From: JBJXFY01 sp046155815
Lineage (GTDB): Bacteria > Verrucomicrobiota > Verrucomicrobiia > Limisphaerales > CAIMTB01
Assembly: GCA_046155815.1 (NCBI GenBank)
Contig: JBJXFY010000133.1
Coordinates: forward strand, 1-26,898
Length of the DNA: 26,898 bases
Direction: 5' to 3'
A program made the position numbers and the translations under genes. Under the pieces are notes generated by a model. The model did not search any database and had not been told where the DNA came from. It saw nothing but the letters and a program-made list of their open reading frames with translations. Positions 1 through 6,852 of this stretch are shown here, piece after piece; within the stretch, counting starts at the first letter, position 1; each line of letters opens with the position of its first letter.

Positions 1-1232
1 CCCTGATAGTAGCAGACGCCGAGGTTGAACTGGGCCGCCGCATCGTTCTGCTCGGCGGCCTTGCGCAACCACTTCACCGCCTCGGCCTCGTCCTGGGGCA
101 CACCCCGCCCCTTGTAGTAGCAGAAGCCGAGGTTGGACTGGGCCTCCACATGGTTCTGATCGGCGGCCTTGCGGTACCACTTCACCGCCTCGACCTCGTC
201 CTGGGGCACGCCCTGCCCCAGATAGTAGCAGGCACCGAGGTTAAACTGGGCTTTGGCATCACCGGCCGCAGCCTGGGCCTTGAGCGCGGGAATGTCCGGC
301 TGGGGCGACGCTGGCGCGCCGTGTACGAGGGGGGTGCCGGGCTGCCAGTCCCGCGCCAGCACGGTGGCCTGGGCGATCTGCTCGGGCGTCATCATGCGCT
401 CAACCCTGTCCCGGTTCTGCCGTGCCTCTTCATTCCCCTGGGTGCCCGCAAGACTGAACCAGACGTGCGCCAACACGACGTCCTGGGGCACGCCCTGCCC
501 GGTGGCATAGCAGACGCCGAGGGTGGACTGGGCTTCCGCATGGTTCTGCTCCGCGGCCTTGCGGAACCACTTCGCCGCCTCGACCTCGTCCTTAGCCACG
601 CCCTGCCCCTCGTAGTAGCAGGCACCGAGGTCGAGCTGGGCTTTTGCAAGGCCCTGATCGGCGGCCTTGCGGAGCCACTTTACCGCCTCGGCCTCGTCCT
701 TGGGCACGCCCTGCCCCTGGTGGTAGCAGACGCCGAGGTTGAATTGAGCCTCCGCATCGTTCAGCTCGGCGGCCTTGCGGTCCCACTTCACCGCCTCGAC
801 TTCGTCCGTGGGCACGCCCTCCCCATTGGCGTAGGACATGCCGAGGTTGAGCAGGGCCTTTGCAAGGCCCTGCTCGGCGGCCTTGCGGTACCACTTTACC
901 GCCTCGGCCTCGTCCTTGGGCACGCCCCGCCCGTCGTAGTAGCAGAAACCGAGGCCGAATTGCGCCTCCGGGTAACCTTGCTCCGCGGCCTTGCGCAACC
1001 ACTCTACGGCTTCGGCCTTGTCCTCGGGCACACCCTGCCCCTTGGCGTAGCGGACGGAGAGGTTGAACTGGGCTTTCGCATCGCCGGCTACAGCCTGGGC
1101 CTTGAGCACGTCAATGTCTGGCTCAGGCGATGCGGGGGAAGCGTCCTGCGCAGGCGACAGGTGACACAGGAAGCTCAACAGCACTAACCAGACGGCGCGG
1201 CACAGGCGGGAAGGCTTGGTGGATGAGTTCAT
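1..1232 (-). CDS. Secreted Sel1-like (TPR-type) repeat protein, 3' end beyond the window
   Basis: The minus-strand frame from the ATG at 1232 stays open for 410 codons to the left edge, so the C-terminus is missing. Residues 1-29 look like a signal peptide (basic start, hydrophobic WLVLLSFL, cleavage near SPA-QD). The rest is Sel1 repeats of about 36 residues with signatures such as AEAVKWYRKAAEQG and AQFNLGVCYY. Sel1 repeats are alpha-solenoids that scaffold protein-protein contacts, so an envelope or periplasmic role is likely but no partner is visible. Residues 251-300 (LAHVWFSLAG, MTPEQIAQA, ARDWQPGTP) look like the usual C-terminal end of a Sel1 protein. At residue 309 the mature N-terminus starts again: SPQPDIPALKAQA mirrors SPEPDIDVLKAQA at residue 36. 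The gene is therefore a head-to-tail fusion of two copies of one module, 273 residues apart. An in-frame TAA lies just upstream, which supports this start. Confidence 0.88.
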   Translation of the reverse strand, partial: MNSSTKPSRLCRAVWLVLLSFLCHLSPAQDASPASPEPDIDVLKAQAVAGDAKAQFNLSVRYAKGQGVPEDKAEAVEWLRKAAEQGYPEAQFGLGFCYYDGRGVPKDEAEAVKWYRKAAEQGLAKALLNLGMSYANGEGVPTDEVEAVKWDRKAAELNDAEAQFNLGVCYHQGQGVPKDEAEAVKWLRKAADQGLAKAQLDLGACYYEGQGVAKDEVEAAKWFRKAAEQNHAEAQSTLGVCYATGQGVPQDVVLAHVWFSLAGTQGNEEARQNRDRVERMMTPEQIAQATVLARDWQPGTPLVHGAPASPQPDIPALKAQAAAGDAKAQFNLGACYYLGQGVPQDEVEAVKWYRKAADQNHVEAQSNLGFCYYKGRGVPQDEAEAVKWLRKAAEQNDAAAQFNLGVCYYQ

Positions 1233-1382
1233 GGCGCGGGCAGGGCGGACACAGGTTTACCTCCCAGACTTGGTACCGGCTGCTCTCTCTTCCTCAACTC
1301 TGCTTTGTCAACGGCCGGGCCGGCTCCCGTCGCACCCCGGCGCGGCTGGCCACCGCACCGTCGCCGGGCCTCCTGCCATGGA

Positions 1383-2321
1383 TCAGTCCCACCCCTTGGT
1401 CGCCACCTCGCCCTCGTGCAGGTGGAAGCGGTACTTGAAGGTCACGCTCTGACCGGCGGGGATCTTCAGGTCGCCCGCGCCCTTGGGCTGCTTCTCAAAG
1501 TCATGCACGCCGAACGGGTTCGCGGCGAAGAGGCCGTAGTCGCGCACGTGCCACCAGGTCGGGTAGCGCGGGTTGTCCGGATGGTCGTAAATGGTGATGC
1601 CGAAGGTCCGGCCGTCCGCGTCGGTCACGGGGCCGGAGTAGTCCGTCCACGTCGCGCGCTTGCCCCAGGTGTCGCCGCCGCTCACGCCGGTGTCCTGGCG
1701 GATGGTGCCGACAGGCTTGCCGGCGTAGTGCTTGTTGGCCTTGAGCCTCATGCTCTCGGCCAGGCGGATGGCCATGGTGCCCTCCTTGGTGTCGCCCAGC
1801 GTCACGTCGAGGCCGGGCGGCGCGGTGAGCGTGATGGTGAAGTCGAACCAGCGGCCCGGCCCGGCGCGGTGCGCGCGGAAGGTGCGCTCGTCGGTGAGCA
1901 GCACGGCGCCATCGGGCTTCACCCAGCGGCTGGCGGTGCGCAGCACGCCCTCGTCCGCGCCGCCGCGGGCCTCGAGCACCTTGACGTGTTCGATGCGGCC
2001 GCGCTGCGGGCCGTCGGCCCAGAAGTCCACGCCGTTCACGTCGCCGTGGGCGTACCAGAGGGAGCGGTGGTGGGGATGGTCCTGGTCCTCGTCCTTGCGG
2101 TCGGCGGACATCGGGAAGTTCCGCGTGAGCGGCACGCCGCCGGGGCCGAGCAGCGGGTAGAAGTACGGCCGCGGCGTGTCCTTGAAGCGGTACTCGGTGA
2201 AGGGCCCGCCATCCACGGTGATCACGACGCGGTCGTCGCGCTCGGTGACGGTGAAGCCCCGTTCCGCGGCGGCGGCGGACGCGGCGAGGACGAGGAAGGC
2301 GAACCGGGCCGGGGCTTGCAT
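1383..2321 (-). CDS. Secreted DUF6807 (PmoA-like) family protein
   Basis: This encodes 312 residues from the ATG at 2321. That start puts a signal peptide at the N-terminus (MQAPARFAFLVLAASAAAA); an earlier in-frame ATG at 2399 would bury it behind 26 low-quality residues. The mature protein carries the family's hallmark region near residues 71-101 (MSADRKDEDQ, then DHPHHRSLWY and NGVDFW) and a late stretch with HPDNPRYPTWWHVRDYG and NPFG. The family is common in Verrucomicrobiota and Planctomycetota. It is often annotated as 'methane oxygenase PmoA', but it is not a methane monooxygenase subunit, and the His-rich motif only suggests metal or sugar binding. It is likely periplasmic, with function unknown. 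It is transcribed toward the Sel1 gene with a 150-bp gap and diverges from the exporter gene at 2552. Confidence 0.85.
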   Translation of the reverse strand: MQAPARFAFLVLAASAAAAERGFTVTERDDRVVITVDGGPFTEYRFKDTPRPYFYPLLGPGGVPLTRNFPMSADRKDEDQDHPHHRSLWYAHGDVNGVDFWADGPQRGRIEHVKVLEARGGADEGVLRTASRWVKPDGAVLLTDERTFRAHRAGPGRWFDFTITLTAPPGLDVTLGDTKEGTMAIRLAESMRLKANKHYAGKPVGTIRQDTGVSGGDTWGKRATWTDYSGPVTDADGRTFGITIYDHPDNPRYPTWWHVRDYGLFAANPFGVHDFEKQPKGAGDLKIPAGQSVTFKYRFHLHEGEVATKGWD

Positions 2322-2551
2322 GGCGGGAGGGTACAAGGCCGTGCACCGTCGCGGCAACCGTGGCGGCGACGCCTCGTTGCTCCGGCAGGAATGCGCCACC
2401 GCGACGCGCCGGAGCGGCGGGCCAAGTCACCATTCACCATTCCCAGTCCACCCGACGCGGGGGCGCGCACGAGCATCAGGGGATGAGGACTCCGGCCTTG
2501 CCGTGATGGATGGGCCGGGCGGAGCATCCTGCGTGTGAACCTGCCGCAGGC

Positions 2552-3886
2552 ATGAGTGACGCCCCCGCCCCGCCCGAGTCCGCTCCCGCGCCGCCGGCGA
2601 AGCCCGCGGCACCGGACACGGGTGTGCTGCTGGAGTTCATGTTCCGGATGGGGCAGGCGTTCCTCGCGTGCGGCGAGCAGACGGCGAAGGTCGAGCTGCT
2701 GCTGCGCCGGACGGCGTCGGCCTACGGCATCCGCCGCTCGCGGGTGGTGGCCTTCCCCACCGCCGTCTTCATTTCGCTGCACGACGACGCGGGCGAGCGC
2801 GTGACGCTTGCGGAGTGCGAGCCGCAGTCGATGCGGCTGGACCAAATGGCGGACATCTTCGCCTTGGGCGAGGCGGCCCAGGCGGGCACGGTGACGCCGG
2901 CGGAGGGGCTGGGGCGGCTGACCGAGATCCTGAAGCAGAAGGCGCGCTTCGGCTGGCCGGGCATGCTGTTCGGGCACATGATCCTGACGGTAGGCGTGGC
3001 CATGGTGCTGATGCCGACGCTCTCGAACGCGGCCGCGGCGGCCGGGCTGGGGCTGATCGTGGGCGCGGTGAAGCTGTTCAACCGCGGGCGCGCGATGCTC
3101 GCGGTGCCGCTCTCCGTCATCTCGGCGGCGGTGGTCTCGTCGCTCGTGTTCCTCGTTGTGAAGCAGGGCCTGCCGGTGGACCCGGTCCACGCGCTGATCC
3201 CGCCGCTGGTCACGTTCCTGCCGGGCGGGATGCTGGCGCTGGGCATGGTGGAGCTGGCCTACGGGGACATGGTGAGCGGCGCGAGCCGGCTGGTATCGGG
3301 GTTCGTGCAGCTCGTGCTGCTGGCCTTCGGCCTGGTGGCGGGCGCCCTGCTGGTGGGCTACACGCCGGATGACCTGGTGGCCACGGCGGCGCAGTACGTG
3401 AAGCTGCCGTGGGCGACGTGGGGCGGCGTGCTGGTGTTTGCGCTGGGCGTGTACCTGCACTTCTCCGCCCCGCGGAACTCGCTGCGATGGATCATCCTCG
3501 TCCTGATGCTGGCCGTCGCGGCGCAACGGCTGGCCGCGGAGCTTGTCGGCAGCGAGATCAGCGGCTTCTTCGGGATGCTGGTGGCGACGCCGCTGGGCTA
3601 CCTGGTGCAGCTCCGGTTCCGTGGGCCGCCGGCCATCGTGACCTTCCTGCCGAGCTTCTGGCTGATGGTTCCGGGGGCGCTGGGGCTGCTGAGCGTGGCG
3701 CAGATTTTGAGCGACCGCGCGGCCGGCCTGGACGGGCTGGTGACGGTGGTGTTCGTGATCGCCTCCGTGGCGCTGGGCACGCTGGTGGGGGCGTCGGCCT
3801 ACAAGTGGCTGACAGAGCGGTTCGGCTGGTGGCAGCTCCAGATCGGCCGCGTGGGAAGGTATTTCCAGCGCGGGCAGAAGAAGTAG
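2552..3886 (+). CDS. ThrE-type threonine/serine exporter family membrane protein
   Basis: This is a 444-residue integral membrane protein. After a Pro/Ala-rich N-terminus (about 25 residues) comes the soluble ThrE (DUF1212) part with signatures GEQTAKVELLLRR, FPTAVFISLHDD and LGRLTEILKQK. About ten hydrophobic segments follow, containing VTFLPGGMLALGMVELAYGD and VTFLPSFWLMVPGALGLLS, the repeated substrate-path motifs of the two halves. Both halves (ThrE and ThrE_2) are fused here, as in Corynebacterium ThrE, rather than split as in YjjP/YjjB. The expected role is proton-driven export of threonine, serine or other small polar metabolites. The start at 2552 is preferred over an in-frame ATG at 2510, which adds 14 residues of no family character. 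It converges on the beta-helix gene with only 15 bp between stop codons. Confidence 0.88.
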   Translation: MSDAPAPPESAPAPPAKPAAPDTGVLLEFMFRMGQAFLACGEQTAKVELLLRRTASAYGIRRSRVVAFPTAVFISLHDDAGERVTLAECEPQSMRLDQMADIFALGEAAQAGTVTPAEGLGRLTEILKQKARFGWPGMLFGHMILTVGVAMVLMPTLSNAAAAAGLGLIVGAVKLFNRGRAMLAVPLSVISAAVVSSLVFLVVKQGLPVDPVHALIPPLVTFLPGGMLALGMVELAYGDMVSGASRLVSGFVQLVLLAFGLVAGALLVGYTPDDLVATAAQYVKLPWATWGGVLVFALGVYLHFSAPRNSLRWIILVLMLAVAAQRLAAELVGSEISGFFGMLVATPLGYLVQLRFRGPPAIVTFLPSFWLMVPGALGLLSVAQILSDRAAGLDGLVTVVFVIASVALGTLVGASAYKWLTERFGWWQLQIGRVGRYFQRGQKK

Positions 3887-3894
3887 CGGAGACA

Positions 3895-3917
3895 CCCGGC
3901 CTCACGGTGCGGCCGGG
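3895..3917. terminator. Candidate bidirectional terminator hairpin between convergent genes
   Basis: A perfect 7-bp G+C stem, CCCGGCC at 3895-3901 and GGCCGGG at 3911-3917, encloses a 9-nt loop. It covers the 15-bp gap between the exporter stop (3886) and the stop of the minus-strand beta-helix gene (3902-3904). There is no clear T-tract on either strand, so the call rests on position and stem strength. Confidence 0.4.
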
Positions 3918-5909
3918 AGCACCCGTATGCTGGCGCTTACCCGATGCAGCCGCACCGCCGTGCGGTCGGGCCGGGTGGGCGGGGCCCACAGCGCCGGCCG
4001 GGTCGCGCGGGAAAACTCCATCTGCTGCCGCAGATAGGCCGCGTCGTAGCCGGTGATGCCCTCGGGCAGCCAGCGCAGTTCCGGCGCGACGATGGTCGCG
4101 AGATCCGGCGGATCGCCCTCGATCAGGAACCGGTTCCGGGGCGCGACGCTGTTGGTCAGGATGGGCGCGTGCCCCATCACGCCGGCGTAATCGAGCCGGC
4201 TGCAATCATTGGTGAACAGCGTGGCCCCGACGGTGCGACCCGCCAGCACGGAAAAGCGGCCGGCGAAACCATCGGCCAGCAACGCCGGGAACCGTTCCCC
4301 GGCGGGCTGGAACACGAAGCAGCCCTGGACGGCGACCTCGCCGGGTTGCACGCCCGCGCCCGTGGCGATGAGCCGCGGTTCCTTCAGTCCGCCCTCGAAC
4401 CAGAGGTCGCTGAGGAACAGCCGGCCGCCGTTCTCCACCCGGGCCAGGGCGGCGTCGGCGCGCGAGCGGATTTCGTTGTCGAGGTTCAGCGTGCCCCGCG
4501 AGGTCTCGATGCGGATCGCGTCCGTCTGCACCGGGTCAATGATCCGGTTCGGGTCAACCGTCACGTAGCTGCTCGTGAGTTGGGCGAGGCGGTCGGAGCC
4601 GCGCGAGTAGTTGCCGCGGATGCCGCCGTTGCGGTGGCCGGCGATCTGTATGTCCGCGACCGCGGACTCGATGAAGACGCATTGATGCACGCGGAAATCG
4701 CCGTTGTTGTTCAACGCGCCGATCCGGCAGCGCTCGAAGCGGCAGTGCCGGAGCCAGCAGTCGAAGCCGTTGCCGGGTTCGATCCGCACGCCGGCCTGCG
4801 TCAGGCCGAGGAAGTGGCAGCGCAGCACGGAATACTTCGCGTCCATGTCGTTCTTCGCCGTGTCCCAGTCGGTGTTGTAGAGGCCGTAGGCGGCCCCGCG
4901 GAAGATCACGTCCTCAATACGTCCGTCGCTGGAGTACAGGCCGATGCGCGGGTCGCGCTCGATGCGGAGGCAGACCTGGGCCCGGCCCGCGCCGTCGAGC
5001 GTCAGCCGGCCGAAGGTGAACGAATGCACACCCGCGAGGCGGGTCATGACGCCGTTGATCGGGCCGTCCCAGAGCAGCACGGTGTTGGTGGGGGGTTGGC
5101 CGGAGACAAGGTTGTTGGCCAAGTGCTGGCGGTCGCCCGGCACGCTGGCGTCGTAGGCGGGGAACTCGAGCGTGGCGGTGATCCGGTAGGTGCCGGCGGG
5201 GAAATAGAGCGCGTTCGTGTTTTCCGAACGCCGCGTCGGTGAGCAGCGGCGTCAGGTCGAGCCGGCCTTCGGGCGACGCCGCGGAAACTTCGGCCGGCCC
5301 GAACCTTTGCGGGAGACGGTCTTCGGTTTCATCTCCCACACCGGAGTGTTTCCAAAACGCGACGCCGTTGACCGAAGCGTTGAAGGTCGGGCCGCGTTCG
5401 CGATCCGCGACCCACGGCTGGCGCAACGCCCACGCCACCGCGTGCCGGCGGGGCGCCTGCTTTTCCCACGCATCGCCGAGGAACGACAGGCCCGGCGGCT
5501 CGGCATAGCCATCGGCCCAGAGCTCCGTCGCGCGGTGCGGCAGGACCAGCTCGACCTTCTCAAGGGCGGATCCCTTCCGTAGTTCGTCCGCGAGGCGCCG
5601 GGCGCTGCCGGAAAACCGCACCAGCACCGAGCGATGCACGGCGTCGAACACGATGGCGCCCGGCCGGGCGCCGCCGTCGCGTTTTGCCGGCGACCAGACC
5701 GCGCTCGGCCCCGTGCCGCCGGGGTTGCGGCTGGTTTCCACCAGCAGGCCGTCATCCGCCAGCACGACCGGCTGGTCCCAGAACACGCGGAAACCCGAGA
5801 GGCTGGCGATCTCGGGCCGGTCGAAGACGACGGTTGCCGTCCAGGCCCTGCCGGCCAGCCAGAGGCAGCCGGACAGCACCAGCAAGGCGCGCGTGGCGGT
5901 CACTGTCAT
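3902..5909 (-). pseudogene. Secreted pectate-lyase-superfamily (right-handed beta-helix) protein, interrupted by a frameshift
   Basis: The gene starts at the ATG at 5909 with a signal peptide (MTVTATRALLVLSGCLWLAG...). The frame is good for 229 codons, then turns to low-complexity Arg/Pro/His sequence. The proper continuation (NTNALYFPAGTYRITATLEF) is one base away, and the shift lies in a run of four A residues (minus strand, 5223-5220). Removing one A gives one 668-residue protein with no other defect. The second part has the start of a Pectate_lyase_3 beta-helix (YFPAGTYRI), then short turns such as RIEDVIFRGAAYGLYN, VLRCHFLGLTQAGVRI and CWLRHCRFERCRIGALNN, typical of parallel beta-helices. 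Such proteins bind or cleave polysaccharides, but no catalytic residues can be assigned. It is either a recent mutation or a homopolymer sequencing error. A -1 programmed shift would go the wrong way. Confidence 0.8.
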
Positions 5910-5992
5910 CTCGGCAGGATTCCATACGAACGGCCGCCGCGAGAGTGAGGAAAAACCCTACCAACGCCGAGCACCCTTCCTGATTTGGCCCC

Positions 5993-6760
5993 ATGTCGCT
6001 CGGGTCCCGCCCGCCCCAGCCCCGGGGAATGAAGGAATCTGCCGCCATCCGGCTCCGCCAACTTGGGCGCGACCTCGCGGCCGGGCGGGCCGCCCGCCGG
6101 CGCGCCGAGGCGGCGGCCCGGACGTGGCAGGATCGCTTCCGCCTTTTCCTCGACCACGCGCCCATGCCCGCCTTCATCCGCGACGAACAGGGGCGCCACG
6201 CGTATGGCAACCGCCCTCGGGCGGCGCAGTTCGGACGCCCGCTCGCCGAACTGCTGGGGTGGACCAATGCGGAGCTCTTTCCTGAGGAGACCGCCCGGAC
6301 CTTCGACGCCAGCGACCAGTCGGCCCGGCAGCAGGGCATGGTCAGCGGCCTGCTGGAGGCCGGCCCCGGTCCGGACGGCGCGCGGCGCTGGTGGAAGACG
6401 TTCAGGTTTCCCCTGCCCGGTCCTGGAGGCCGCCGCTGGTTGGGCGGGATGGCGCTCGATGTGTCCGAAGTCATCCTGGCGAAGTCCCGGCTCACGGAAT
6501 TCGAGGCGGACCTGGCCGAAGGCCGGCTGGTGCTGGAACTGCTGGCCGCCGGCCGGAGCGTGAAGGAAGCGGCCGCCCGGCTGGGCATCGGCCCGAAGAC
6601 CGCCGAGGCGCACCGCGCGAAGCTCCTTCGCCGGCTCGGGACCAAGAACCTGGTCGAGGCGATCCGGCTGCGGCTAGGCGAGTCCACGCCGATCACTGCG
6701 GCTGAGACGCGGGCCGCAGGCCAGGGACACGGAGCACGCGAAGGCGGCGGAGAAGCCTGA
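5993..6760 (+). CDS. PAS domain-containing LuxR-type transcriptional regulator
   Basis: This encodes 255 residues from the ATG at 5993; an ATG at 6029 (MKESAAIRL) is an equally good start and would remove 12 Pro/Arg-rich residues. Residues 20-46 are a charged, probably coiled helix. Residues 47-160 form a PAS fold (RFRLFLDHAPMPAFIRDEQG, then LGWTNAELFPEE, then WLGGMALDVSE), a sensory module for small ligands or redox state. Residues 175-229 are a LuxR/GerE helix-turn-helix (LELLAAGRSVKEAAARLGIG, KTAEAHRAKLLRRLG). There are no transmembrane segments, so it is a one-component cytoplasmic sensor-regulator. Unlike most LuxR proteins, which end just after the HTH, it has about 26 extra Gly/Ala-rich residues whose final part is encoded by a repeat element (6703-6837). 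The target is unknown; the divergent beta-helix gene, 83 bp away, is the obvious candidate. Confidence 0.82.
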   Translation: MSLGSRPPQPRGMKESAAIRLRQLGRDLAAGRAARRRAEAAARTWQDRFRLFLDHAPMPAFIRDEQGRHAYGNRPRAAQFGRPLAELLGWTNAELFPEETARTFDASDQSARQQGMVSGLLEAGPGPDGARRWWKTFRFPLPGPGGRRWLGGMALDVSEVILAKSRLTEFEADLAEGRLVLELLAAGRSVKEAAARLGIGPKTAEAHRAKLLRRLGTKNLVEAIRLRLGESTPITAAETRAAGQGHGAREGGGEA

Positions 6761-6837
6761 ATCCCTCCATCCGGTCAGCGGGCAGGTGGCCAGCATGGCC
6801 ATTCCCTTGGCGTCCTTCGCGGCCTTGGCGTGAGGGC
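6703..6837. repeat. Degenerate intergenic element with inverted arms of 9-bp units
   Basis: The right arm, read on the minus strand from about 6832, is ACGCCAAGG, CCGCGAAGG, ACGCCAAGG: three copies of a 9-mer close to xCGCxAAGG. The left arm on the plus strand (about 6726-6752) is ACACGGAGC, ACGCGAAGG, CGGCGGAGA, a more decayed version. The arms are inverted and enclose about 50 bp that contain TGGCCA twice. The left arm is translated as the last residues of the PAS-LuxR protein. The element sits between convergent genes, where it could act as a transcription barrier. Similar 'AAGG' or 'GGAG' repeat tracts occur between genes in several bacterial phyla, but I know of no agreed name for them. 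Confidence 0.5.
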
Positions 6838-6852
6838 ATGGCCGTTTTGCGG

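Noticed and set aside
110..120. Sel1 array considered as a CRISPR or satellite array
   Set aside because: The 108-bp periodicity is protein-coding, in frame and without unique spacers.
150..1187. Long plus-strand open frame with periodic GLAVPLHRL-type repeats
   Set aside because: It is the antisense shadow of the Sel1 repeats on the minus strand. The periodicity comes from the 108-bp repeat unit, and the minus frame has a signal peptide and a known fold.
1306..1311. Perfect TTGACA (minus strand) as a -35 box for the Sel1 gene
   Set aside because: No -10-like hexamer at 16-18 bp (the sequence there is AGAGAG), so a promoter cannot be supported.
2425..2450. Tandem CACCATT repeat in the 230-bp divergent region before the ThrE-type gene
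   Set aside because: Only two copies of a 7-mer; too short to support a repeat element or operator.
1305..2486. 393-codon plus-strand frame opposite the DUF6807 gene
   Set aside because: Shadow frame of G+C-rich sequence; its translation is rich in Gly, Ala, Val, Arg and His, with no recognisable domain, whereas the minus strand encodes a clear family protein.
5215..5230. Programmed ribosomal frameshifting in the beta-helix gene
   Set aside because: The required shift is +1 (or -2), the local sequence is not a known +1 site, and no stimulatory structure is evident; mutation or sequencing error is simpler.
3944..5242. 432-codon plus-strand frame opposite the beta-helix gene
   Set aside because: Low-complexity Ala/Arg/Val/Gly composition with no motif; the minus strand reads as a beta-helix protein across the same stretch.
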